Source of the DNA: Macrophomina tecta
Taxonomy: Eukaryota > Ascomycota > Dothideomycetes > Botryosphaeriales > Botryosphaeriaceae
Length of the DNA: 55,134 bases
Direction: 5' to 3'
Assembly (NCBI GenBank): GCA_024180945.1
Contig: JAKSGN010000009.1
Location: 1-55,134 of the forward strand
The notes under the pieces were generated by a model that did not search any database, was not told the origin of the DNA, and saw only the letters and a program-made list of their open reading frames with translations. This document shows, one piece after another, positions 41,481 through 54,279 of this stretch. Position 1 is the first letter of the stretch; each line of letters starts with the position of its first letter. A program made the translations under genes and the position numbers.

Positions 41481-43335
41481 ACGTGGTTGATAACCGAGCT
41501 GCGCATACAACCGAGCTGCGCACCCCACCAATGCCGCGCGACTTTGCAGGCTAATATCTCAACACTACAACAAGCTATTGCAATGCAACAAGTTTATTTA
41601 GAATTTTTAAATTCATTAGTATCTAGCTTGCAGGTACGCAAATTGTGTCCTAGCATACCGCAGCGCCCGCAGCGCCTTTGTTGTGTCGCATCCCCACCCG
41701 TGCGCGCCCTCTTCGAAGACTCCCCACCCTCATCCCGCCCACCTACGTTGCTAGGAGCCATCAATTCAGCTGCCTCCTCTGCCGTCAACGACCCTCTAGT
41801 CTGGATATACTTCCTCTTGCCTGATTTCCGCTTGGTTAGAGTCTTATTGGCCTCCCGCAAGTCTGTGATTTCGGCGCGCAACAACACCAGTTCGTGTGCC
41901 ATCGCTATAGTGCCTTTTGTTAGCTGAACCACAGCTTCTTTCAAGGAACTTGGCGAAGAACCTGCAGGAGGCGGAATCTTATTAAGGACAAAGGCTGATT
42001 GGAAGTCTACTTCGTGAAGAGTGCGCGGTGTTTTGGGCTCCCAAGGGGTGGTCTCTAGGGCAGGTGGCGTTGGCGTACGAAGCTTCACATCAAGCTTGGA
42101 TAGCACCGCGTCTGGGTCTAGTGGGACTAGCCCAGCGCCTCTAAAGCTTGCAAGGATGTTCTCCTTCTTAAAAACCCGGGCGTGAGCTGCCCTGAAGGCT
42201 GGGAGGAACTCGGTCTTAGAGATATGGGTGACGTGCCTGCGCGCCAAGGCCGAGATCTCATCACCGTACGCGCGCTTCAACGGCGAATAGCAACCCACAT
42301 CAAGTGGCTGCAATAGGTGCGACGCGTGTGGGGGCATACAGAGAGCGATAATCCTGTTCTCCGTGCAGAGATCCTGGAAATCCTGCGAGTTGTGGCTCTC
42401 GTGACCGTCGATTATGAGCAGCCGGTGCGTGCCCACGGTACGCGACTTTGTATGCGCGTTAAAATGCTTCAACCACGCCACTCCTAGCTCGTTGGTCGTC
42501 CAGCCGTTCTCGGTGACTCCATTAGGCCAGTCTTTAGGCATGAGACCGTCCTAGTACCAGGTGGAGATGTGCTTCTTGCCTGCGAAGATGATGAAGGGGG
42601 GGATCACAGAGCCGTCAGCGCAGATGCACTCAATCGCGGTGGTCCACTCGCGATCGCCTGGCTGCACCAGTTTCCCTTTGCCGCCGCGCTTTTCTGAGCC
42701 TGTAACCACGTACTGCGTCGAGATTACACCCATCATAAAGCCAGTCTCGTCAAAGTTGTAGCTGTCTTCATCCAGGATGCCGTACTTCGCCTTCATGTTG
42801 CGCACCAGCTCGAACCACTTGCCAATCACCTCTGGATCTTCGTTCAAGGCTCGCTGACGATCATAGGAACGTGTCATCCGAACCTTGAGCGCAGGCGATC
42901 GCTTAATGAGGTTATCCACCCAGCGCTTGCCTGTTGGCTTGCCACCCCGCTCTGCTAGCAACCTATCGGCCATTGCTCGCACAGCAAGCTTCGTAGGCGG
43001 AAACCCTCTTGAATCCTGGTCCAATATACGCTCAACTATCACTAGCTCCTCTTCCTTGCTGAGCTTTCGTCCGTTGGCCTCGCAATCGCGTCGGGGGTCG
43101 CTCCACCACGTCGGCTGCGGAGCGTACTTGGGGGAACGGCGTAGAGGGCCGCAGCGCGTCGCTCGCTTAAAGACGCGTTTCGTTTACGAGATTGTATAGC
43201 TAGCTTAATTCTCGCTTCGTTAGAAGATGTCAGGGTGTGGTGTTGTGGATGCATCGCGTCTGAAGATCGGTAGGATGGATTTTGGTGGTGGGGTGCGCAG
43301 CTCGGTTGTATGCGCAGCTCGGTTATCAACCACGA
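41481..43335 (-). mobile_element. Fot1/pogo-type DNA transposon, nearly intact (element P1)
   Basis: 1855 bp, flanked by TA on each side (41479-41480, 43336-43337). Terminal inverted repeats of about 48 bp are perfect apart from the outermost base; they start CGTGGTTGATAACCGAGC. Each repeat holds the unit AACCGAGCTGCGCA twice, 17 bp apart, a likely transposase-binding arrangement. It is GC-rich and hardly touched by RIP, although it is inserted in RIPed DNA. It carries one transposase pseudogene on the minus strand. Confidence 0.9.
41594..43254 (-). pseudogene. Fot1/pogo-type DDE transposase (one frameshift, one stop)
   Basis: About 553 codons from ATG 43254, close to the family size. Order: N-terminal helix-turn-helix (SERRAAALYAVPPSTLRSR), CENP-B-type HTH (RKLSKEEE ... 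RILDQDSRGFPPTK), catalytic core with Asp in NFDETGFMMG, IDGHESHN and QPLDVGCYSPLK, then a C-terminal CCHC knuckle (CGRCGMLGHNLRTC). A frameshift lies near the C-run at about 43090. A TAG at 42553-42551 in TWY-stop-DGL fits a CAG to TAG change, which is RIP-type. It cuts target DNA and inserts at TA when intact; this copy is dead unless corrected or read through. Confidence 0.85.
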
Positions 43336-43337
43336 TA

Positions 43338-45049
43338 GTTATTTATATAGTATATATTATACTGTCTTATTTTTTACGTACTTATTATACTCTTAGATAA
43401 CTTTTTCTACTATTTTTCTTATTTAAAGAAAGTAGAAATATCTTATAAATTATTTTAAAATTCTTATTATTTCTAGATATTTATAAACTATAGACTTATA
43501 GTATTCCTCTATTAGTTATTTATATAGAGGTATTAGAATGTAGATTTTTTTATAAAATAGTATATTACCTTAATAGTCTTAGACTAGATTAAGATTATTA
43601 TATTTAAGAATATTTATATACTATAGTAGTTCTTAGAATAATAAATTATTATTATATTTTCTTTAGATAATTTACTTTTATATAGTAGTATTATCTTTTT
43701 TTATTTATTACTTCTTCTATAGTTTTATTAGATAATAGTATAGGTTTTTTATTTTATAGTTTCTTATTATCTTTAGGTTTCTATTCTAGTATTAGAATTC
43801 TTAGGGGCTTATTATTATTAATAGAGCTTTCTAGTCTTATAATAGATATTAGTATTTATTCTTTTTAAGGTATATTAAATTCTTTAGTAATATAAAAGTA
43901 TTATTTAATAAACTGTTAATAGAAGTTAGTAAACTCTAAAAAGAACTTATACTTCTTTAATATTTCTTAGTCTAGGCTATTTTAAAATATCTTCTATTTT
44001 TTTAGATCTATAATTACTTTTCTCGGTTTAATAATAAAGTCTAGAAATTTAATCTTCTAGATATAGAAGGTATATTTTTCTAGTTTAACTAAGAGATTAT
44101 ATTTAAGTAGTTTCTAGAAGACCTTAGATACGTATTCTTTATATTTTTTAAGGGGTTTTAAATAGATTAAAATATTATTAAGATAAGCTATATAGAATTA
44201 ATCTAGATATTCTTATAGAATATAGTTAACGAGGGCTTAGAATATAGTAAAAGTATTAGTAAGTCTAAAAAATATTACTAAATATTTATATAGACTATAT
44301 TAAATATAAAATATAGTTTTCTATTTATATTCTTCTTTAATTTAGATAAGGTAGTATCTATTTCGTAAATCTAGTTTAGTAAAAACCTATACTCTAAAGA
44401 GATAATTCCTAAGCTTATTAATATAAAATAGAAGATATTAGTCTTTAATAGTAATATTATTTAAGAATTTATAATCTATATAAAGATATAACTTATCTCT
44501 TAGTTTTACTATAAAAAGAATAGGAAATTCTACTAAGAACTAGAAGAATTAGATATATTCTTTCTTTAGTAATAGATTTAGGTATTCTCTTATTATTTAT
44601 AGTTCTTTTTCTAATATTAGGTATAAGGGCCTAAATCGAGGTTTAGTATTAGATTTTAGATTAATCTTATAATTCTATAATTAGTATTCTAGTAGTATAT
44701 CTTTAATTTTTTCTCTAAAAATCTTCTTAAACTAGTAGTATTTCTTTAGAATACTATTTAGATATTATTTATAAATTCTAGTAGGGTTATTTTCTTTTAT
44801 AAGTATTAAGTAGTCTAGTTTCTCTTATCTAGTAGCGCTAATTTATCGGGTTTATTCTTTATTTATAGTAGTAGGGCGATAATATATTATTTCTATTATT
44901 TATCTCTTCTTTTAAGTTCTTTCTAAGTTTATTTATAATATTAGGCTTATATAAGTAATTAGTTTAGCTATAGTTTATAGTTTTTATTCTAGTTTTTTCT
45001 AGTTTTATTTTTTAGACTTAAGGGTAATTTCTCTATTATTCTAATTATA
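43338..45049 (-). mobile_element. RIPed Gypsy fragment (minus strand)
   Basis: The reverse complement of about 44040-44260 reads as a degraded Gypsy reverse transcriptase (KKYKEYVSKVF, KYNLLVKLEKYTF, after a ruined YLDD). No LTR boundary found. It is cut by the pogo-type element at 45050. Confidence 0.6.
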
Positions 45050-46899
45050 ATGTATCCTATAAGCGAGCGTACTATATAAGCGAGTATACTACCTTACTAA
45101 ATCTAACCTACTTTAAGTATAAATAACTCTATAACGTTCTATAAAATTGACTATTTCTAATAGGTACGCTATTTTATAGTAGTTTCCGCACCTTTTTAAT
45201 ATATACGAGAATTATATTTAGTTTCGCTGTACTGCCTATATTACTATTGTTTTCTCGCTAGTCCCTCCGATTGCGTACTACTTTGGCGCGTTTCCCGCGA
45301 AATCTGTTGGTTAATAGTAGCTTTATCGATTAAATACTACCCTTTTTAAACCGTAAGAGTTCCTCGCTTCTGAATTCGCTTTTTTTGCTACTTTTTACGT
45401 CGCGTTGCGGCCTCGTTTATTTTTTGAAGATTCGCGACTTCCGCCTGTAGAAGAATAGCCGAATACGCTATTATTTAAGCCCTCTTAGCAAGCTAGTTTA
45501 GCATATTATTAATTAGCGTTAGTAAGCTGTTTTAATGCTTTGTAATCCGGTTCCTAATAAGCTTAGTCTAAGAGGCTAATTTAGCTAGGTTATACGGTAT
45601 TTAAGCGTTCTAAGTTATGGCCTTTACCTACGGGCGTGTTGGCGTCCGAAGCTTAATATCGAGCTTAGAAATCACGGCCTCTAGATCGAGCGGGACTAGT
45701 CCTACGCCTTGGAACCCGCCTACGATATTTTGCTGCGTAAATGCGGCTTCGAACGCCGTTTTAAACGTAGGTAGAAACTTAAGCTTCGTGATATAGTTAA
45801 TATAGAATCGTATTAGCTCTTTAACCTACTTTCTGTACGCCTTCTTAAGAGGCGTAAAATAGCCTATATCGAGCGGCTAGAGGAGATGCGATAAATACGT
45901 AGGTATATAGAGCGTAATAATCTTGCGTTCCTAGTAGAACGTGTCGAATTCGGCCGAATTATGGCTCGCGTGGCCGTTAAGAATTAGAAGTCGCTATACT
46001 CTAGTTATATAATTCTTTATATGCTTTTCGAAGTACTATAGCTACTATAGACTAAGCTCGTTTGTCGTCTAGCCGTTTTCGCTTAATACGATAACCTAAT
46101 TACCTAGTACGTCGTCGCTATACTAAGTAGAAAGGTGGTATTATCCCTTAAAAATCACGAACGGCGGAATCGCCTAGCCCTCGGCGTTGACTTTTTAGAT
46201 TACCGTAATCTACTCGCGATTGCCTAGCTAGACTAATTTAGGTCGAGCGCGTCGCTCTAATGCTGTAACAACTATTCCGGCTATAATTATACCTATAAGA
46301 AAGCCAGCTTTATCGAAGTTATAGATATTACTATTTACGATTTTATACTTCGTAATAGTATTCTAGACGAGCTAAAACCATTACGTAATAAGCTTTAGGT
46401 CCTCGTATTTAGCTCGCTGATAGTTATACTTTCGATTTAGACGTGTTTTTAGCTCGGGAGTTCGTTTTACGAAGTTAGAGGGCTAGTTCTTACTAACGGT
46501 ACCTCCGGCGCGGTTAGCGAGTAGCTTATTTGCTATACCTTTAATAGTACTTAATCGCGGCGGAAATCCTCGCGAATCTAGATCGAGGACACGTTTGACA
46601 AGAACTAATTCCTCGATATTAGTAAGCTTTTAAGAGTTAGGCGTGTAATCGCGTCGAGAAGGAATTCTATCGCGTCGTCGCTTTAGGATTATTTAATTAA
46701 CGTTAAACGTCTTTATAGCGAGCCGATTACTTTAAATTTAGCCTTGATCGATAGCTTGCTTCGCTAAAGCTATCTAAGCTTTATGTAAGATAGATTAAGC
46801 GTGGGTTAGCTAATACATTATTAGTTGAAGCTAGGGTGTCGCGTTTTCTTAGTTAGGTGGTATACTCGCTTATATAGCACGCTCGCTTGTGGGATACGT
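45050..46899 (-). mobile_element. RIPed Fot1/pogo-type transposon (element P2)
   Basis: 1850 bp with TA on both sides (45048-45049, 46900-46901). TIRs of about 45 bp (left ATGTATCCTATAAGCGAGCG, right complement ACGTATCCCACAAGCGAGCG) each carry the unit ATAAGCGAG or CAAGCGAG plus a second ATAAGCGAG. Minus-strand transposase remnants align with P1 (ENGWTTNE-like sequence near 46050-46090). Stops throughout. Confidence 0.8.
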
Positions 46900-46968
46900 T
46901 ATTATAATTTCTATTTTTTTTACTAAGGGATATCGAGAATAATATTATACTTAGAAATTTTAGTAATA

Positions 46969-48801
46969 ACGTGTTTTACTACTTAGTGGGCTATACTAGT
47001 TAGTAGGCTACCCTACTAATACTAAAATACTTATTAGTATAATTATTTTACTATAACGCCTTTAATTTAATTAAAATCCCTATCTGACTATTCTCTAGTT
47101 ATTAGGATATCGGCGAATTATATAGCCTTATAAATAATAATTACTATATATTAGTAGCGCGCGTTGCCATATAGTTGTTACCTCTTATTAATTAGCCTCT
47201 TATTCCCTATTTTCTATTCCGTGAACTAAGAACTATCTTTACTAAGCCTATAAAGCGCCTTCTTATATAATATATCTTCGCCGGTATTACTACTTCTATT
47301 TTCGCCGTTAGTTAGTCGCGCGAAGCTCCGAATTCTCCTTTATAAGTATTATAGCTAAATTTATCGCCATCTAATATTTCTTTATAAGTTAACTAAATGC
47401 TTAGCTTATCGGGCTCTACGATTAGCGTTAAATAAGATCCCGTATAAGCCGAGCCTATTACTCTAGCTAGGTTAGAGTATAAGGTATTTCCGACGTCTAC
47501 TAAGGTACGTGTCCATTAGCTATAGCTAGTAGAGAGGGTGTTTTAGTAATAGTAAGCGACGATAAGACGCGTTATAGGTTATATAGTATAAGCCCCGTGG
47601 CTTAAAATCCACTTCTAATGTTTTAACTCATAAATACTAATAGGCGCATACTTAAGTATATTACGAGAAAGTTATCTTTATCGATATAGTAGATTTCTTA
47701 GCGAACGCTTTCTTAAACCTTCTAACTATACAAGCGCTTAAGAGGGAAGAAGTAGCTTATATTAAGCGGCTAGAGAAGATACGATATATACGTAGATATA
47801 TAGAGCGCGATAATATTATTTAAAATATAGTATTAGTTAAATTTAGGTATTGCATGGCTACTATAGCTATTAAGAATAAGTAGACGGTAGGCTTTCTTTA
47901 TATAAGACTCTATATACGTATTAAAGTGCTTAATCTATTTAAATCCGAGCTGGTTAGTCATCTAGCTATTACTACTTATAGTAATTACCTAGTCAGCTAG
48001 TAGTCCTCGATACTAGTTTAACTAGTAGACCTTTCCGGCGAGGATAATAAACGGCGAAATCGCCTAGCTAAACGCATTAATACCCTTAATCGCCGTTGTC
48101 TACTTATAGTTTCCTAGCTATACGATAACTACTCGGCCGATCGTATTAGAGCTTATAACAACCTTAGATATCGTAACTACACCTATTATAAATCCTATCT
48201 CGTTAAAATTGTAGACATTATTATTAAGAATACTATACGACTAACGTATCTCTTAAATACGTGTAAACTACGTATTAATTGTGTCTGGATTCTTATATTT
48301 AGTATGTTATAAATAAAACTTTCGATTCTATTTCGTTTTAAGCTTAGGCTAGTTATTAATAAACCGAGATATCTAATTCTTACTAACTAGCTAAGGTGGA
48401 GGATTATGGCCGTGCGCTACTAGTAAACAGTCCGCTATCTTTCGTATATCGATAATCTAGGGAGGGAATCCTCACCGATCGAGGCTTAGGATCTACTTAA
48501 CCAAAGCCTTTTTCTCGGACGGCTATAGCTTTCGTTTTTACGAATTAGACGCGCTTTGTAAGGCCGTTCTATTAAGACGACGTTAGAGAGTAGTTCGAGG
48601 TATATCGTACGATGTTATAGCCTTACGAATGCTCGAAACTCGATCGTTTTAAACAGCCTACTTAGTAAGGAGTAGCCTACCCTCTTTCTAGGATAATTCG
48701 AGGTGCTGTGTTAATGTTATTGTTAATTTACACGAGGGCGCGTTTTAGTGTTAGTAGGGTAGCCTACTAACTAGTATAGCCCACTAAGTAGTAAAACACG
48801 T
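46969..48801 (-). mobile_element. RIPed Fot1/pogo-type transposon (element P3)
   Basis: 1833 bp with TA on both sides (46967-46968, 48802-48803). Near-perfect TIRs of about 59 bp start ACGTGTTTTACTACTTAG and contain TAGTGGGCTA and TAGTAGGCTA as an internal direct repeat. Minus-strand transposase remnants are readable near 47890-48000. Only 69 bp separate it from P2. Confidence 0.8.
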
Positions 48802-48803
48802 TA

Positions 48804-49173
48804 TCTAAATAGATATATTCTTAGTAATTTTTATATTTTAGAATTAGTTTTAGAATTTTAATAATAATCTCTTTATCTTTAAAGAAGCTAGAAAATCTAT
48901 TAACTATTCTAAACTAATAGAGTTATTATTTTTTCTTAGGGTTTTAGATTAGCTTTTTATATAAATTAGTTTAAGATGTAATTTTCTTATAATACTAAGT
49001 TAATAAGTGCTTAGCGTCTATTAATTTTTATAATAATAACCTAGTAGTTTTTATATTTAATAGAGTCTTCTTTTATTTTCTAGTACTTATTCTATAGTAT
49101 TTCTAATCGATACTACTATAATTCTATAGAGTAAGGGGCTTATCTACTATAGCCCTAGTTTAGTAGGTATTTC
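48804..49173. other. RIPed sequence, nothing recognised
   Basis: AT-rich, no gene, between P3 and the next LTR. Confidence 0.4.
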
Positions 49174-49968
49174 TGTTATAAACCCCCGGGGACAAGGGCT
49201 TTATAACCCCACGAATAGAAGGCCCGTATAGAAAGAAGTACTATAGGGGCTAAGAATCCTTATAGATAGTAGAGCCGCACGACTAAGGTACCTATATAGA
49301 AAAACTAGCCTTAAGAGAGAATAGCGCGTACGGGCCTAGGCTAGATAATAATAGAAGCCTATACGGAAATAACGCCTACGCGGTATAGTAATATACTAAG
49401 GGTAGAATCCCGTAGAAGAAGAATTAGTTACGGAAGTATACTTAGCTAAGCTAGGTAGTAAGTATAGAAGTATATATCCTTACTAAGAGTAAGAGATAGA
49501 ACCTAAAAAACTAACTTTTAAGCACGAAGAATAAATAAGAGAATAGTAAATATATTATTTATTTATTAAGAAAGAAGTCGAATTCCGAAAAATAAGTATT
49601 AGTACCTAAGTTATGTAAGACCTACTAGGCCTACTTACAGATTAGAAGCCTTAGCACTAATCTAACTCCTAGATTAATCTAATACTACGACTAATCTAAT
49701 AGTTATCCTAATTCCTAGATTATTATAGCTTTTCTATAGTATATAGATATACTTCTTAGATAGTACTCTAACTTTTATAATTAACTTAAGATTCTAATAT
49801 AGACTTATTAGAGATAATAAGCCTAATGCGTACCGCGTACTAACTTATTACGTAATTACTATCTATTATTCTAATTCTTTACCCTTCTCTTATTCTCTAA
49901 GGTAAACCTTACTGCTATCTAACCCTACTAGGTAACTTCGAAGCCTAGTAGAAGAGGCCGCCGTTATA
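49174..49968 (+). repeat. RIPed LTR (family of 18827-19621), 795 bp
   Basis: Starts TGTTATAAACCCCCGGGG and ends CCGCCGTTATA, the same length as the intact copy. Less mutated at its left end than elsewhere. The flanking pentamers do not match, so solo status is not shown. Confidence 0.8.
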
Positions 49969-50955
49969 TTAGTATATAAAGTAGACTATTTATACTAAGT
50001 AAGTAATATTCTACTAGCTACTACTTAAAGTCCGTAACTAGAATATAAAAATAGTCTAAGAACTCTAGAAGTAGATAGCTAACTAGCCTAATAAATTAAA
50101 GTTAGTTTAGCGACTATGCTGGGAGTAAAATAAAGTAAAAAAGAGACTTAAGTAAACTAACTAAAACTAAAAAAATACGCTAAGTATAATAAATACTAGA
50201 CTTTTCTAAAGTAAGGAATTATTTACTTATAAATATATTACTCTTAGCCAGGTTTTAGAAGGAGCCGGGCGTGCCGTAATCTTCGCTACACTCGACTACC
50301 CAGCTCGCGCCATTACGCAACGAAGGGCGCCCTCAATTGCACAGGGAGACGCGCTCTACAGGCCCAGCAGGCTCAGGCGCTGGTTGAAGGGTCAGAAGAT
50401 ATGGAGGAGACTGAACAGAGATGGGCTGCTCCAGTACACCACCGTGTAGTAACTGCCATATCCAGGGTCATATAAGGACTCGATGCCCTAGTAGTATACG
50501 GAGAAACTGCTAGGCAAATTTTAAATTAATATTATGTCAACCAGAATCCCCTTGTTTTTTTAGGCAACACTTATCGTTGCTTCCTTAGGCTCTACATTGA
50601 TTCCTTCCTCGGTTATACTATTTCAGAGTCATATATTGAAGGACACTCATTCTCCTTCAGTTAGAAGGATAGGCAGAAATTCGACTCTTTCTTCTGAGCT
50701 CACCGAGTTCGGGCCCGAGGCCGACCCAAGTTCGACATCTTATTTTGGAGTGATTGAGCAATTGTACAAAGACGCGTGTTGATTTTGGCGGGGTTCGCCG
50801 GTGAGTGGCGGAATACGTTGCGTTATGATGCTGACTGTACAGGGTGGGCGGAAACTAGGGTGGCTGACTTAGTGATTAGAAGTTAATGAGTACAAAAACC
50901 GTGCCACTAAAAATAACCGCCAGAGCTTTGCTCTTGCGCAAGCCACCCCGACCAA
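49969..50955. other. Border of RIPed DNA and laccase island, no gene
   Basis: RIPed to about 50230, then mixed composition. A 61-codon ORF near 50597-50782 has no recognisable feature. The 3' UTR of the laccase gene probably lies at its right end. Confidence 0.4.
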
Positions 50956-53002
50956 TTACAACCCCGAATCGGACTGCTGAAAAGCCTCGCCCCCACCATA
51001 GTAGTCCTTCCAAGCCGCACACTCGTTGTAAAACGGGCTCGTATCGCCCATGACGCCCTCAATCTCATCCGGCCGCTCCAAGAACTGCAGCCCGAAGCCC
51101 TGCTGGACGTGGAACGGGATGTGGCAATGCATGAGCCAGGCGCCGGGGTTGTCGGCCGGAAAGGCGAGGATGAGGTACCCACCCGCAGGTAGCATTGCCG
51201 TATCGCGCCGCGGAGGGTTGTCGAACTGCAGGCCATCGATGTTACCGTCCCACTCGCCGGCACCGGCGCCGAGGATGTAGAAGTCCTGGACGAATTGGAC
51301 AACAAATCAGTACGTCGCATTCACTTATCCCTCTTTTACTATTTCGTTTAGGGGGGAAAGGAAAGGAGGGAACGTACGTGGCCATGAAGATGAATTGGGT
51401 GCGGCAGGTTGACACGCAAGCCTTGCACGGTCTGGATGACGAAGTAGTACCACTGGTCCGCCTCATCCAGCTGGACTAGGTTCAGCTCACGCGGGTACGA
51501 CGTGTTCCCATCTAGGACATATTGGACCGTCGGGTAGCTCCAGTCGACCTCCATAGCCGAGCCGTTGATATACCACTGGACGAGCGGGCCGTTCTGCTGC
51601 GTAATATTAACGCTCATCGCCAGGCTCTGGACGGCGTCCGCGAAGCGATCAGAGGGCACGGTATTAGCAACTCTTGGCACGACTGCCATGTCCTTGCAGC
51701 CCGAGGAGATGTTGTGGCGCGTGCTATTCGGCTGGGCGTCCGCGGGAGCCGTGTCATACGAGAGGATGGCTTTTATGTTGCCGGCGTTGCCGTTAACGCT
51801 ACAGGCAGAGTCCGGGTCGGAGCGGATCCAGTAGTTGTCAATGTCTTGGTCGGCGATAAGGATCACGTCGTACCTCTGTCCTAAAGTGACGGTTAGCAGC
51901 GAAATAATAACATACAGATTGCATATCTTACCAACACCGAGGGAAATGCTGGACGCCGAAAAGGGCACGACAGGCACGAAATCACTTGCGATCACGGTGA
52001 GGTTGTGCCCATCAACAGAGAAGAGGTAATGGTCGTTGGTGCCAACATTCATTACGCGAATCCTGTACCGCAGACCCTTCTTCACATGGATCTGATCATA
52101 GGCTCCAAGAGAACCGTCAGGGCTCTTCATCGTCCCATTGATTAGTCCATTATCCGCCTTCGGTGGGCCCCTTGTCGAATGCCTGGCAGCTTCGGCTAGT
52201 TCAAACATTGGAGTGTGATACCAGTCAGAAAGCATGTACACACCAAGATCGTGGTCGTAGTGCGCGTCGGCGGGGCCGTTGATGATAATGCCGCCGAGAA
52301 CGCCGTCGGAGTACTGGACAGAGTAATGCGAGTGATACCACGAGCTACCGTGCTGGGTACATTGAAAGGTGTAGGTCTTGGTCTCGCCGGGGGCAATTGG
52401 GCATTCTGTGATACCGTTCGCCCCATCGGCGCCGTTGCTTTTGTATTGGCGCAGTCCATGGAAATGGAGACCTGTACCGTTGTGGTCCAGGCTATTCTTG
52501 ACGTGGATAACCATCGTGTCCCCCCAATCAGCAATAAGGGTCGGGCCGGGATATTGGCCATTCACAGCCATGACGACGCGTTCGATTCCGTCAGGGGCCA
52601 TGGTAGTGTTTGTGATCTCCAGATTATACTGCCCTCGATATCAGCGTAAGGGTTCCAAGAGGTGCGATGATTCCTTACAGTGACCGTCTTCCCGTTGGTG
52701 GGGAAGCGCTCGTCGAAATCCGTGTCAATGTTGAAGTTATCGCGCCAGCAGTTTCGAGCATCTTTGGAGAAAAGACACCCATCTTCAGGGGCCGGGAGAC
52801 TGATGCCATCCAAACCTCCTGCACCTTGTGCGAGTGGGTCGGAAGGCTCCGCCCCGCCCCAAGACAGGTTGCCGAAACGAAATCCGTAATTCCGCGGGCT
52901 TAAGTGGTGGGTCCTATCCTTTACATTTGGTATCGAAAGTGCGAATGCAATGTGAGAGCAAAATGCTAAAAGGCATATACTTAGGCGTGGAGAAAACGGC
53001 AT
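50956..53002 (-). CDS. Laccase (multicopper oxidase), secreted
   Basis: Four exons: 53002-52679, 52628-51932, 51880-51378 and 51285-50956. They are joined by GT-AG introns of 50, 51 and 92 bp and give 617 aa (1854 nt, in frame). There is a signal peptide at about 1-21, then an N-terminal extension. The copper ligand motifs are all present: HFHG 163-166, WYHSH 205-209, HPIHLHGH 501-508 and HCHIPFH 561-567. The three cupredoxin domains have typical ascomycete spacing (YNLEITNTTMAPDGIER opens domain 1 at the exon 1/2 joint), with several N-glycosylation sequons. It oxidises phenols with reduction of O2 to water, outside the cell. The physiological role (pigment, lignin or detoxification) cannot be told from the context. 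Confidence 0.92.
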
Positions 53003-53184
53003 GTTACAGCAACGGCAAGATGAATCAACTAAAAACTAAACGAGAGGCACGAGACACGAATAGTCTCAGTAGTATGTGACCTTAAGGAGTGACAGAAAAA
53101 CAAAGGAGCGATAGACAGTTTGTGAAAGAGAGGCGGGGAGAAGAGTTGTGTGAATACTTATACGAAAGCGAAAGACGCCACAGC

Positions 53185-53224
<40 letters not shown>

Positions 53225-54279
53225 TTTTTTTTGCGAAATGCGACAGGGGCACTACACATGATTCATGACCCCTGATAAAGGCCTTGCGGCAGGGGTTTGA
53301 CGGGTGGTTCCTTAAGTTACGACCAAAGAGAGAGGCGTTGTGGAGGCTTAGGAGGATGCGGAACCGCGAGGGCGTGTTTCGCGCGAGCTGAGCAGGATTT
53401 GGCTTGGGAAATGTGGAGATTGGCTCGACGTGTGGAAGCTTCCCGGAGAAGCAGACAAAGCCTCGTGAGCTCGGTGGTCCAAGGCACAGTTAGCGGTGAG
53501 AGATGTGCAGTAACATGCTGCCAATATTACAGGGTCGAAGCGTGGGCGAGAGCGTGCAAAGATAGAAGCTCTCCTGTAACAAGTATAATTTAGCACTGAG
53601 CAACCTCTCCGCGATCACTGGATTGTGCGCCAGCTAGCAAGGACTCCGGTCAAAGCTTATCTTAAGAACATACTATAGTTCTTCAATAGTCGATGTAATC
53701 GGCAAAAGATATCTTGCCAATGTGATGTCTGCAGTACAGTGTTGAGGGGAAGACTTTAAGGTGTCGGCGGGAGAAGGCCGAGACGGGGACATGAGAAGGA
53801 TTAAGAAACTAGAGTCTTAGCGAATTTCCATGGCGTATTGGTCGAAAGGATATCTTCGCCCTTCGGCTCCCCACCGGACTTGCGACTCCGCGTTGCCTCT
53901 ACCTGCTCTTGCGCTCGATTTTTGCGAGAACCCATCGGCTTCGATTGTCTCTTCCTGTCAGGCACAAGAAATACCTATGGCAGCGCAGATCAGTAGCCAT
54001 GATTTTCAGTGGAATAACTGGACAAATAGAGTGGTGTCATTCGCCCAGACGTACAAGTGCATCAATATAGACGCTAAACCTGTCCTTCAGCTGCTAATTA
54101 GGGGCGGACTATTGCCGGCAATTTGAAAGGCATTGCCGGCGGCCGTCAATTGGGCTAGTGAGATTTTGTCCCCAACGCTGGTGCTAACGTATTCCACAAG
54201 CGAGTGCATCAGCCCATTAAACCTCTACCACTTTACGTATGAATTCCTCCACAACGCGTAATAAAATCGATTATCTATA
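53003..54279. other. Upstream region of laccase, no other gene
   Basis: Un-RIPed. It includes a 48-bp pyrimidine tract at 53185-53232 (purine-rich on the laccase strand, about 180-230 bp before the ATG), a possible promoter element. ORFs near 53297-53593 and 53830-54126 show no domain and I do not call them. Confidence 0.45.
53185..53232 (-). promoter_or_regulatory. Poly-purine/pyrimidine tract upstream of laccase
   Basis: Almost pure T with a few C on the plus strand. Such tracts are common in fungal promoters and exclude nucleosomes. The role here is inferred from position only. Confidence 0.4.

Noticed and set aside
53830..54126. 98-codon ORF upstream of P4
   Set aside because: No recognisable domain, and not supported by splice or homology signals.
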